DNA from: Desulfobacterales bacterium
GTDB lineage: Bacteria; Desulfobacterota; Desulfobacteria; Desulfobacterales; C00003060
Assembly: GCA_030668505.1 (NCBI GenBank)
Contig: DAOUTV010000077.1
Span: forward strand, 1 to 7,437
Length of the DNA: 7,437 nucleotides
Reading direction: 5' to 3'
Positions 1 through 6,461 of the stretch are shown piece after piece. Under the pieces are notes generated by a model, which saw only the letters and a list, made by a program, of their open reading frames with translations, was not told the origin of the DNA and ran no database searches. Positions within the stretch are counted from its first letter, which is position 1; the number at the start of each line of letters is the position of its first letter. The position numbers and the translations under genes were made by a program.

Positions 1-772
1 CCTGGGCACCAGGAACATCCAGGGTGTAGGCCCCGTCCGGGATTGAAACCTTTGTCCAAAACTTTTCCACCGTCAGTGACCAAATCGGGCCTTCTCGATC
101 TGAAATCGCGATTCTGTGTGGAAGACAGAAGGATTCCACATAGTGAAGCTCACTGAACGAAACTCTGTATTGTAGATTGCCCCAACCGTCAAACACCTCA
201 ACTTGCTCAACGGCCATTGCGTCTTCATTCAGCCATATCTTTTCAATCAGTCGTCCCCATTTTTTGTATAGACTTAGAAGCCATCCGTCCTCTGCTGTTA
301 ATGCCTGAATTGTAGCATGATGAAACGGAAGAATAGGAGGCTGACCTGACAAGAGCCCAACAAGGTCTCCGGCTCTCACTCGCATGGATAAAAAACGTGA
401 AAGATTCTTTGCAGTAGCGTCACCCTTGAAATATCGGTTATCTTCACGGGAATGGAGAAAAAACCTTGATCCATTGATTATAAAAGTCAGGGTGGGTTGT
501 CCCCATGGCCCCAAAGTCTCCACTCGCAGGTTTTGGGGTTGAGTTCCTATCCACACCATGCGAAATGTCTTCACGTCGACCCCGCGAACCGACTTGAACC
601 TGCCGACCCCCCTGAAACACTTAAGGTCATTTTTGTACTGCTTGAGAGACTCAAAAATACGGCTGACGTCCGGGCTCGGTCTAGTTGGAACAGTCTTGTG
701 TCTTGGGACACATCCATAAAGGCATAATGGATAAAGCAGGACAGCAAGAACCAGGGGGGTGTAACTACGCAT
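1..772 (-). CDS. LolB-like / DUF4292-type outer-membrane lipoprotein, 3' end outside the window
   Basis: The frame is open for 257 codons from the ATG at 772-770 to the window edge, so the C-terminus is missing. The start encodes a short signal peptide with a hydrophobic run (LVLAVLLYPLC) and a lipobox L-Y-G-C, making Cys21 the likely lipidated residue; Val at +2 suggests outer-membrane sorting. The rest is alternating beta-type sequence with GVGRFKSVRGVDVKTFRMVW and AGDLVGLLSGQPP, which resemble LolA/LolB-fold proteins of the DUF4292 kind; that assignment is recognition, not a search result. LolB receives lipoproteins at the outer membrane, but whether this protein does so cannot be seen. 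The ATG overlaps the end of the TPR gene (ATGCGTAG, 8 bases) and has no clear Shine-Dalgarno, so translational coupling is likely. Related proteobacterial clusters place ispE downstream, which lies beyond this window if present. Confidence 0.8.
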   Translation of the reverse strand, partial: MRSYTPLVLAVLLYPLCLYGCVPRHKTVPTRPSPDVSRIFESLKQYKNDLKCFRGVGRFKSVRGVDVKTFRMVWIGTQPQNLRVETLGPWGQPTLTFIINGSRFFLHSREDNRYFKGDATAKNLSRFLSMRVRAGDLVGLLSGQPPILPFHHATIQALTAEDGWLLSLYKKWGRLIEKIWLNEDAMAVEQVEVFDGWGNLQYRVSFSELHYVESFCLPHRIAISDREGPIWSLTVEKFWTKVSIPDGAYTLDVPGAQ

Positions 773-2507
773 CTTGGGCCAGCTGTTTTTCAACACTTTG
801 TATCTTCTGTTCAAGTGCCTTTGTATCTTCTCCTTTCTTTTCCAGAGACTTCTTGTAATATTGTAAGCTCTTCTTTGGATTGTTTACCTTCATATAAACA
901 TCACCCAGGTGTTCCAAAATGGTGGCATCGTCGGGAGCCAATGTATTTGCTTCCTCAAGGTACTTGATAGCCACTTTGTAATGCCCTTGCTTGTAATAGA
1001 CCCATCCTAAGCTGTCGATAATGTAGCCATCGTTAGGCTTGTGTTTAATGGCTCTCTTTATCAAGTCTTTAGCCTCATCAAGATTTGTCCCTATCTCGGC
1101 ATATGTATAGCCCAGATAGTTCAAGGCTTCAGCGTGGGTTGGGTCTACATCAATAGCTGCCTTCATTTCTTCTATGCAGGCCTTTTTGTCACCAGACTTG
1201 TCATAAACCACACCAAGCCTAAAATGAAGCCTTACACTGTCTGGTTGAAGCTCTAAGCCCTTTTTGAGGGTTAGCACCGCTTTTTCATATGATTCCATCT
1301 CTTCATGCAGGGCCCCCAGGAATAAATAGAGCTCGGGCTCTTGGGGTTCCTTTTCAAGAGCTTCATTCATCACACGGATTGACTTTTCTATCTCACCTTT
1401 TTCCTTGTACAGAAACCCCAGATGAACAACAGCGCTCCGATAATAGGACGACACTTCAGATACTCTTTCAAAGCATGCGATAGCCTTATCTGTCTTTTTA
1501 AGTCCTTCAAATGCCATCCCTAGAAAGTAATGGAGATCAGGATTGTCTGCATCATCTTTCAAAAGTAGCTGCAAGGTGTCTGAGGCATCCTCGTACCTTT
1601 TCTCGTTCAGGTATATCAGGGCAATCTGTTTGATAACCTGCGGATTGGATTTGCTCCTAAGCCTCAGCTCTTCGAATATACCCTCGGCTTCCTCGGATTG
1701 ACCCATCTTCAAGTACGAACGTCCAAGTCCGACGGCCGCCCTGAGGTTCTCCGGATCATTGCTCAGAATCTTGTTGTAGGTTTGGATAACCTTTTCGTGT
1801 TTGCCCGTTGCCTCGTAGACACTTATGAGTTCAAAAAAGGTCTGTTCATAGGCTGGTTTCAGTTCAATAGCTTTCAGTAATTCAGGCTCTGCATTATCGT
1901 AATCCTTCATGAAGGCATAAAGGGCACCCAGGTAAAAATGTCCGGTAAAAGATGCCGGATTGATCTGGATCAGTTCCTGATAAAGCTTTATCGCTCTGTC
2001 CGGTTTCTTGATCTTGGCATACTCCGAGCCAAGCAGGAAGCGGATATTCTCAGACTTTGGATCAAGAGTCAGAGCCTTTTCATAGGCCTCTATTGCCTCA
2101 GTATGCTGATTCAGTGCCGAATAGATACCTCCCAACATAACTAACGAAGAAACATGTTCGGGATGCTTTTTAATAATATCTTGTGTGACACCTAAGGCTG
2201 CCCTATAGTCGTTTTGATGAAGATAGAGCCGGATTAATTCATTCTTTAGAAAAACGGAATCTTCATCTCTTACAACTGCTTCTTTTAGGAACTTAACAGC
2301 CTCGTCAAGTTTTCCGCGTCTCCCCATCAGGTGTGACTCTGTGTAATAATAATAACCCCCTATTTCTTTTGATTTGACTTTAGAAGATGTCACGTCGGCA
2401 GGTGGAATTCTTTGTGGTACAGCACAAGCAGCTGAGCATAATATCATGCCGACAGGCACGATTATATTAAACAGTTTCATAATCATTTTTCTTCTCAACA
2501 AGCTCAA
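765..2507 (-). CDS. TPR-repeat lipoprotein (about 15 tetratricopeptide repeats)
   Basis: The 580-residue product has an N-terminal export signal (RRK followed by hydrophobic LFNIIVPVGMILCSAAC) and a lipobox-like S-A-A-C, so Cys28 is the likely lipid anchor with Ala at +2, compatible with the outer membrane. From about residue 52 to 565 it is nearly all 34-residue TPR units, with the usual pattern of Gly/Tyr in helix A, Ala-Ile/Tyr in helix B and an Asp/Glu-Pro end. The last units (DSLGWVYYKQGHYKVAIKYL, LEHLGDVYMK) are typical of TPR proteins found beside LolB-like genes. TPRs form protein-binding superhelices; no partner can be read here. The start shown is TTG directly after the sigma-gene stop, chosen because GAAGGA (2519-2514) lies 6 bases upstream. 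ATG at 2486 or 2480 would also leave a complete signal peptide, so the start is uncertain by up to 9 codons. Confidence 0.88.
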   Translation of the reverse strand: MSLLRRKMIMKLFNIIVPVGMILCSAACAVPQRIPPADVTSSKVKSKEIGGYYYYTESHLMGRRGKLDEAVKFLKEAVVRDEDSVFLKNELIRLYLHQNDYRAALGVTQDIIKKHPEHVSSLVMLGGIYSALNQHTEAIEAYEKALTLDPKSENIRFLLGSEYAKIKKPDRAIKLYQELIQINPASFTGHFYLGALYAFMKDYDNAEPELLKAIELKPAYEQTFFELISVYEATGKHEKVIQTYNKILSNDPENLRAAVGLGRSYLKMGQSEEAEGIFEELRLRSKSNPQVIKQIALIYLNEKRYEDASDTLQLLLKDDADNPDLHYFLGMAFEGLKKTDKAIACFERVSEVSSYYRSAVVHLGFLYKEKGEIEKSIRVMNEALEKEPQEPELYLFLGALHEEMESYEKAVLTLKKGLELQPDSVRLHFRLGVVYDKSGDKKACIEEMKAAIDVDPTHAEALNYLGYTYAEIGTNLDEAKDLIKRAIKHKPNDGYIIDSLGWVYYKQGHYKVAIKYLEEANTLAPDDATILEHLGDVYMKVNNPKKSLQYYKKSLEKKGEDTKALEQKIQSVEKQLAQDA

Positions 2508-3485
2508 CTAGTTTCCTTCAGTTCCCAGTTCCCCAATGAATGATTCAAAATCGGGTATCTCACGTTGGAAGAGTGATCTCATCTTTTCGATAATGCTATT
2601 TTCAATCTGCCGCACACGTTCCCTTGTAATACCATAATTCTCGCCTATCTTCTGAAGGGTTGTAGGTGTGTCAGAAAAAATGCGGTTTTCAAGGATGTAT
2701 ATTTCCCGTTCATTTAACTCCTTTTTAAGTAACTCAACTTTTTCGCGGATAATTGCCTCCATTTCTTTCTTGGCAACCTGGCTCTCTGGAGACGGTGCCT
2801 GCGTGGAGATAAATTCAATCCGCTCGTTCTCAGAGCCTTCCTTAATAGGCGCATCTAGTGATACTTCCCATCTATCTAGGCGTTGGTCCATGTCGGTGAC
2901 CTCCTGTTCGGAGACCCCAAGTCTTTCAGAAAGGAGTTTTGGTTTAGGGTCAAAGCCTTCGGATATCAACCTCTGTTTTTCTTTTTTTAGCCTGAAGAAG
3001 AGTTTTCGTTGTGCCTGAGTCGTTCCGATCTTGACCAATCGCCAATTGTCCATAATGAATTTTAGAATATAAGCCTTAATCCAAAAGGAAGCGTAGTAGG
3101 AAAACTTAACCCCTTTATACGGGTCAAACTTTTGCACAGCCTGCATAAGGCCAATATTGCCTTCTTGAATAAGATCGAGCAAGTTTTGCATCCAGATCCG
3201 CTGGAACTCTATGGCAATCTTCACCACGAGCCTCAGGTTGGAAGTAATCAGCCTATAGGCTGCCTCTGGATCATTGTGTTCCCTGACCCGGATGGCAAGT
3301 TCCGTCTCTTGTTCCCTCGAAAGAAGTGCGTGCTGGCCGACTTCCTGCAGGTAACGCTGCAGAGGATCAAATTTGACAATAGCAGAATTCACTGGGGCCC
3401 CAAGGCTTTTGACGGAAGAGTCGCCACCTTTTTTTGATTCTTTTTTTTCAGCCTCCATGCTCTTCTTATTTTTCTTTTTTTTCAT
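2508..3485 (-). CDS. rpoH: RpoH-like (sigma-32 group) RNA polymerase sigma factor
   Basis: The 325-residue product directs RNA polymerase to promoters. Region 1.2 spans about residues 40-72 (DPLQRYLQEVG). Region 2 spans about 75-150, with NLRLVVKIA for core binding, DLIQEGNIGLMQAVQKFD, and an aromatic stretch FSYYASFWIKAYI for melting and -10 contact. QRKLFFRLKKEKQRL at 159-173 matches the RpoH box. Region 4 spans about 247-305 and ends with the -35-binding helix-turn-helix TLQKIGENYGITRERVRQIE. There is no long region 1.1, as expected for RpoH rather than RpoD. The protein is longer than E. coli RpoH (284 residues), mostly through a lysine-rich head (MKKKKNKK, then EAEKKESKK). The ATG at 3485 has no clear Shine-Dalgarno; ATG at 3458 is an alternative that removes part of the lysine run. 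It is first gene of the likely operon with the TPR and LolB-like lipoproteins. The heat-shock role is inferred from family only; the symbol marks group membership. Confidence 0.85.
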   Translation of the reverse strand: MKKKKNKKSMEAEKKESKKGGDSSVKSLGAPVNSAIVKFDPLQRYLQEVGQHALLSREQETELAIRVREHNDPEAAYRLITSNLRLVVKIAIEFQRIWMQNLLDLIQEGNIGLMQAVQKFDPYKGVKFSYYASFWIKAYILKFIMDNWRLVKIGTTQAQRKLFFRLKKEKQRLISEGFDPKPKLLSERLGVSEQEVTDMDQRLDRWEVSLDAPIKEGSENERIEFISTQAPSPESQVAKKEMEAIIREKVELLKKELNEREIYILENRIFSDTPTTLQKIGENYGITRERVRQIENSIIEKMRSLFQREIPDFESFIGELGTEGN

Positions 3486-3539
3486 TGGTGGGCACGTCTA
3501 TAGTATTTCGAATTTCGTGAATTCCCCAATTTATTGGTG

Positions 3540-3568
3540 AAGATATCAGACACCTAATTCTTTATCAA
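3540..3568 (-). promoter_or_regulatory. Sigma70-type promoter for the sigma factor / lipoprotein operon
   Basis: On the minus strand TTGATA (3568-3563, 5 of 6 to consensus) is followed after exactly 17 bases by TATCTT (3545-3540, 4 of 6). Transcription would start near 3533 and give a leader of about 48 bases before the ATG at 3485. The spacing is ideal, but the -10 box is imperfect and no start site has been measured. Confidence 0.5.
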
Positions 3569-3680
3569 GATATAAAGAACGGCGCTTGGCGAAATGGCAA
3601 CATAGTGTCAATGTCCTGACAAGAAAAAGTAGATTTATGACACAACCACCCTCCGTAAATCTTTTGATATATTCCAGCTT

Positions 3681-3710
3681 TTGACGTGGACAAGGTGGTA
3701 AGGCTATGTT
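3681..3710 (+). promoter_or_regulatory. Sigma70-type promoter for tRNA-Arg
   Basis: TTGACG (3681-3686, 5 of 6) and TATGTT (3705-3710, 4 of 6) are separated by 18 bases and sit 25 bases before the mature tRNA 5' end. That leaves room for a short leader to be removed by RNase P. The position directly before a stable RNA gene supports the call. Confidence 0.5.
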
Positions 3711-3735
3711 ATTTTGCTTTAAACTGACATAGTAA

Positions 3736-3812
<77 letters not shown>

Positions 3813-3852
3813 ACTATTTCATATACTTACGAATCACAAGTCCCCTTCCCTA

Positions 3853-3897
3853 CCCCCCGGATTTCTTCATGATTGCACATTGGGTGTGACCGGGGGG
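3853..3897. repeat. GC-rich inverted repeat downstream of the tRNA (possible terminator)
   Basis: CCCCCCGG (3853-3860) pairs perfectly with CCGGGGGG (3890-3897) across a 29-base loop, which itself contains CACA-TTGGG-TGTG. The repeat begins 40 bases after the tRNA. No T-run follows on the plus strand (only ATTTC), so it is not a classic intrinsic terminator. It could serve as a 3' barrier for the tRNA transcript. The rest of 3813-4069 shows no convincing gene: a 61-codon minus-strand frame there starts with GTG, has no ribosome site and resembles nothing I know. Confidence 0.45.
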
Positions 3898-4069
3898 ATT
3901 TCAGAATCGACTTGAACCACATCTGATTTCCAAATTCCGCCATATAGTGACAAAAGGTCTAAATCATCCCACAAAGTTATTCCGGCACGTTTTTTGCTGT
4001 AAATAATTTTAGGTCTTAGCCATATTATTATGTCTTTGGTGAAAACCCACACAATGGGGTGACGTTACT

Positions 4070-4318
4070 ATGAAATCAAAGCCTAAGCCCATTCACAAAT
4101 TGGGGACAAGGAACGTTTTTTGCCCTTACTACGAAGAGTGCCTTGATCATGCTGTTGAACGTCGCTGGAAATTTTGGAACTGTACTGGGTGCCCCCACAA
4201 ATTGAGCAAACTATCTCTGGGCTACGTGCGAACCGTTAATGACCCAAATCCTTACTATGAGTTACCGTTGCGATTGAGTGAAGTGTTATCAAGGGGTTCT
4301 TCTCGGTTCTATGCCTAA
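4070..4318 (+). CDS. Small four-cysteine (putative zinc-binding) protein
   Basis: The 82-residue product starts at ATG 4070 behind GGGGTGA (4056-4062), 7 bases upstream, a good ribosome site. Cysteines at residues 18, 24, 38 and 41 form C-x5-C-x13-C-x2-C, with conserved-looking FCPYYEECLDHAVERRW and FWNCTGCPHK around them. This spacing suggests one structural metal site, probably zinc. I recognise the pattern as recurring in small uncharacterised proteins of Desulfobacterota but cannot name a function. The C-terminal half (DPNPYYELPLRLSEVL) has no cysteine and may be a short helical tail. There is no signal peptide or membrane segment, so it is likely cytoplasmic. It stands alone between the tRNA and a pair of palindromic repeats, with no obvious partner gene. 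Confidence 0.75.
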   Translation: MKSKPKPIHKLGTRNVFCPYYEECLDHAVERRWKFWNCTGCPHKLSKLSLGYVRTVNDPNPYYELPLRLSEVLSRGSSRFYA

Positions 4319-4342
4319 TTTTTTATTCTCTTTTAGGGTTTA

Positions 4343-4369
4343 ATACCCCGCAGCTTGCTGCGTATTCAT
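4343..4369. repeat. REP-like palindromic unit 1 (degenerate)
   Basis: ATACCCC is followed by the perfect hairpin GCAGC-TT-GCTGC, then GTATTCAT. Compared with unit 2 at 4392-4422 it lacks the GGG that would pair with CCC, plus one G before TTCAT. The two units otherwise match in the same order and orientation, including a preceding GGTT. Confidence 0.6.
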
Positions 4370-4391
4370 ACTGATGATTCTAAGTGGTTAG

Positions 4392-4422
4392 ATACCCCGC
4401 TGCTTGCCGCGGGGTAGTTCAT
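4392..4422. repeat. REP-like palindromic unit 2
   Basis: TACCCCGC (4393-4400) pairs with GCGGGGTA (4409-4416) around the loop TGCTTGCC, followed by GTTCAT. It is a direct copy of unit 1, offset by 49 bases. Paired palindromes of this kind resemble REP elements mobilised by single-strand REP-associated transposases; no such transposase lies in this window. Confidence 0.65.
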
Positions 4423-4647
4423 TCACTGGCAACTTAAGGTTTTGAGACACATCCCTCGCGTTATATTCAAATATCTTTTCAGTAGTTCCAACCTGTTTTC
4501 GGCACAGAAAGATACAACCATCGAAAATCCTTGCCTAAAATTTTAATTTATGTTAGATATAAGTATTCCGCTTTGCTTACCCCAAAACTCGTGTTATGCT
4601 AATTTGGTGTTCCCATTAGTGATTCCTATCTTTGTGGCACCCTAATA

Positions 4648-6021
4648 ATGACTAAGATACTTATCATAGAAGAAAGCCGGAATTGGAGAAACATTCTCTC
4701 AAAGGCCCTTTCCCGTTTCTATGAACTCAGCTATTGGCCAAATGGCCCAAATGGCACCGATATTTATGAAATGCTGAGACGAGAAAAGAGCGATGCCATT
4801 ATTCTCAACCTTCAAATAAAGCGAGAAGACGGATTCAGTTTACTAAAAGAGCTTAAGTCATCAATTACCAATACGCCTGTAATCGTTACAAGTGAAACGG
4901 AAAGTGTAAAACTGGTTGTTAAGGCTATCAAGGAAGGTGCGTTTGACTTCATTCCTAAGCCATACTCAACGGAAAGAATAAAGCTGGTTATTGAACAAGC
5001 ACTGGAAAAGCACAGCCTGAAAAATGAAATTGACTATCTAAGACGTGAACAAGATATCGTTTACAGTTTTGACCGGATTATTGCACGTAGTCCCGCTATG
5101 AAGCAAGTCATCGCAACCCTGAAAAAGTTTTCTGAAACAGATTCAACCATCTTGATAACAGGTGAGACTGGTACCGGAAAAAGTTTTCTTTCGGGGGCTA
5201 TCCATTTTAATAGCACGAGACGCAAGAAACCCTTTATCAAGATCAACTGCACTAATATTCCCGAAACCCTGCTTGAAAGTGAGTTGTTTGGCCATGAAAA
5301 AGGTGCCTTTACTGGTGCCAACAAGACCCGTGTAGGAAGATTTGAACAAGGTAATGGTGGGACCGTTTTTTTGGATGAAATCGGGGAACTGCCCCGGGCT
5401 TTACAGGCGAAGTTGTTGCGGGTATTAGACGAAAGATCTTTTGAACGTGTGGGAGGGAACCAGACTATCCACTCAAATGTCAGAGTCATTGCAGCCACGA
5501 ACAGAATCTTAGAAGAACAAGTCGCAGACGGAAAATTCCGGGAAGATTTTTACTATCGAATAAATGTCCTCGCCGTCCATCTTCCCTCCCTTCGAGAACG
5601 AAGGGAGTGTATCGAACCTCTTGTATCCTATCATCTTGATAAGAGCTGCCGATATTTAAGAAAAAGAATTGACAACTTCTCCCCAACAGTTGTTGAAATG
5701 TTTAAATCCTATTCCTGGCCCGGCAATATTCGCCAGCTTGCCAACACGATTGAGAGGGCAGTCATACTAGAGGAAGGGCACACTATTCAAGAAGAACACG
5801 TGTCTCTCCCGAAACCGATCGGGCTTGCAAAACCAGAATCTAAATCTCATATGACATTACCTTTGCAAGTACATGAGAAAGAGGTCATCTTAAAGGCTTT
5901 AGAGGAAAGCCTCTGGATTCAGAAGGAGGCTGCAACACGGTTGGGTATCAGTCCTAGGGCTCTAAATTATAAAATAAGGACATTTGGTATCACCCACCCG
6001 CGCTGGCGAAAAAACAAATGA
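4648..6021 (+). CDS. NtrC-family sigma54 activator with a degenerate receiver domain
   Basis: The 457-residue product has the classic three-part layout of sigma54 enhancer-binding proteins. The receiver (about 1-122) ends in the conserved Lys104 (FIPKP). However, the acidic pocket is Glu8-Glu9 instead of Asp-Asp, and the phospho-acceptor Asp is Asn54 (IILNLQIKREDG). The AAA+ domain (about 143-372) is intact: Walker A GETGTGKS (172-179), sigma54-contact loop GAFTGA (219-224), Walker B VFLDE (240-244), arginine-finger region FREDFYYRINVLAVHLPSLR and WPGNIRQL (357-364). A Fis-type helix-turn-helix (about 410-448, EAATRLGISPRALNYKIRTFGI) binds DNA. It should remodel sigma54 polymerase using ATP, but control by phosphorylation looks unlikely. 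No histidine kinase is adjacent. ATG 4648 has no clear Shine-Dalgarno; the next Met is residue 41. A perfect sigma54 promoter follows 380 bases downstream and is a likely target, inferred from position. Confidence 0.93.
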   Translation: MTKILIIEESRNWRNILSKALSRFYELSYWPNGPNGTDIYEMLRREKSDAIILNLQIKREDGFSLLKELKSSITNTPVIVTSETESVKLVVKAIKEGAFDFIPKPYSTERIKLVIEQALEKHSLKNEIDYLRREQDIVYSFDRIIARSPAMKQVIATLKKFSETDSTILITGETGTGKSFLSGAIHFNSTRRKKPFIKINCTNIPETLLESELFGHEKGAFTGANKTRVGRFEQGNGGTVFLDEIGELPRALQAKLLRVLDERSFERVGGNQTIHSNVRVIAATNRILEEQVADGKFREDFYYRINVLAVHLPSLRERRECIEPLVSYHLDKSCRYLRKRIDNFSPTVVEMFKSYSWPGNIRQLANTIERAVILEEGHTIQEEHVSLPKPIGLAKPESKSHMTLPLQVHEKEVILKALEESLWIQKEAATRLGISPRALNYKIRTFGITHPRWRKNK

Positions 6022-6169
6022 TTATCTTCACAGCACGATTACTCCCTTCGATGACTTTCCTGCCATATTGTTTTGAAAGGTTTTGACCTTCTCTTTCTCC
6101 GCCCGTTTAGATACATATCCTAGTCACTTAGAGTTGTTGAATTGTCTGCGTGTCTGAATGAGTCAGCCT

Positions 6170-6202
6170 TTGTTCTTTCGTGACTATGTTATTGTTCTTT
6201 CG
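6170..6202 (+). repeat. 11-base direct repeat, offset 22 bases
   Basis: TTGTTCTTTCG occurs at 6170-6180 and again at 6192-6202. The 22-base offset is about two helical turns, so both copies face the same side of the DNA. The pair is flanked by the inverted arms GTCTGAAT and ATTCAGAC. It could be an activator-binding array; the binding protein is unknown. Confidence 0.5.
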
Positions 6203-6226
6203 CCACTCCAGATTCAGACGTAACTA

Positions 6227-6242
6227 AAGAGGGGCCCCTCTT
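6227..6242. repeat. 16-base perfect palindrome (operator or weak terminator)
   Basis: AAGAGGGGCCCCTCTT is a perfect palindrome. As RNA it could form a 6-base-pair stem with a GGCC loop, followed by ATTACATTTT, which is a poor U-tract for a terminator. As DNA it could be a dimer-binding site about 195 bases upstream of the predicted sigma54 start. Confidence 0.5.
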
Positions 6243-6273
6243 ATTACATTTTCGTAATACATATCACTCTTTT

Positions 6274-6285
6274 GGGTCATGACCC
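6274..6285. repeat. 12-base perfect palindrome, candidate activator site
   Basis: GGGTCATGACCC is centred about 150 bases upstream of the predicted sigma54 transcription start, a usual distance for an enhancer-binding protein site. Its arms share no obvious sequence with the palindrome at 6227-6242 beyond the G-run. Confidence 0.4.
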
Positions 6286-6402
6286 TTTCCTGAAATTGCT
6301 CACCACTTATCAAACAGTATAATAACGATTTCTACACCCCACTAATTAGTTAATATTATTGCAAAAAGCTCCCGACCTTCAACTGTCTTTCTTCTGGGTC
6401 GT

Positions 6403-6419
6403 CTGGCACGCATGTTGCT
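6403..6419 (+). promoter_or_regulatory. Sigma54 (-24/-12) promoter
   Basis: CTGGCACG-CATG-TTGCT matches the sigma54 consensus (TGGCACG-N4-TTGCW) at every defined position, with GG at 6405-6406 and GC at 6417-6418 in the required phase. Transcription would start near 6429-6430, giving a leader of about 187 bases that contains the whole riboswitch. Such promoters are silent without an ATP-hydrolysing activator, and a gene for one ends 380 bases upstream. Confidence 0.88.
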
Positions 6420-6461
6420 AAAACAGTGTGCAGCTCTTTTTAATTACAAAGGATAAAAGAA

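Larger units (their letters stand above)
3486..3735. other. Divergent intergenic region between the sigma gene and tRNA-Arg
   Basis: No coding sequence is supported here. The region holds a leftward promoter for the sigma operon (3540-3568), an inverted repeat TTCTTTAT-N6-ATAAAGAA at 3558-3579 overlapping its -35 box, a shorter symmetric element TGTCA-N6-TGACA at 3606-3621, and a rightward promoter for the tRNA (3681-3710). No RpoH-type promoter (CTTGAA with CCCCAT) was seen on either strand. Confidence 0.6.
4319..4647. other. Non-coding region between the small protein and the sigma54 regulator
   Basis: Apart from the two palindromic units, no gene or RNA is supported. A weak sigma70-like pair, TTGCTT (4573-4578) and TATGCT (4595-4600) with 16 bases between, could drive the regulator with a leader of about 40 bases. 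The palindromes could also act as a barrier between the two transcripts. Confidence 0.4.
6022..6402. promoter_or_regulatory. Long intergenic upstream region of the sigma54 promoter, candidate enhancer
   Basis: There is no coding sequence. Several symmetric or repeated elements occur: AAGGT-TTTG-ACCTT (6077-6090), GTCTGAAT (6152-6159) matched in inverted form by ATTCAGAC (6212-6219), a direct repeat (6170-6202), and palindromes at 6227-6242 and 6274-6285. ATTAC-N6-GTAAT lies at 6243-6258. Sigma54 activators usually bind paired sites roughly 80-200 bases upstream of the start, which fits this region. No strong intrinsic terminator for the regulator gene is seen. Confidence 0.45.

Noticed and set aside
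497..727. A 76-codon plus-strand frame.
   Set aside because: It lies antisense to the LolB-like lipoprotein gene, which has a signal peptide, a lipobox and an unbroken 257-codon frame.
3500..3529. A second possible minus-strand promoter, TTGGGG with TACTAT 18 bases apart, close to the sigma gene start.
   Set aside because: The -35 box matches only 3 of 6 and the leader would be about 8 bases; the pair at 3540-3568 is better.
3867..4052. A 61-codon minus-strand frame starting with GTG between the tRNA and the small cysteine protein.
   Set aside because: It has no ribosome site, no recognisable motif, and runs through the GC-rich inverted repeat, so it is more likely chance.
4343..4422. The repeated palindromes as a small CRISPR array.
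   Set aside because: There are only two imperfect units, no regular spacer set and no cas gene.
4635..4650. TGGCAC just before the regulator start, resembling a sigma54 -24 box.
   Set aside because: No TTGC follows at the -12 position, and that position would fall at the start codon.
5061..5498. A 145-codon minus-strand frame inside the regulator gene.
   Set aside because: It is antisense to the AAA+ core with all its conserved motifs; the frame is a by-product of that coding sequence.
6077..6090. AAGGT-TTTG-ACCTT as an intrinsic terminator for the regulator.
   Set aside because: The stem has only 5 pairs and is followed by CTCTTTCTCC rather than a T-run.
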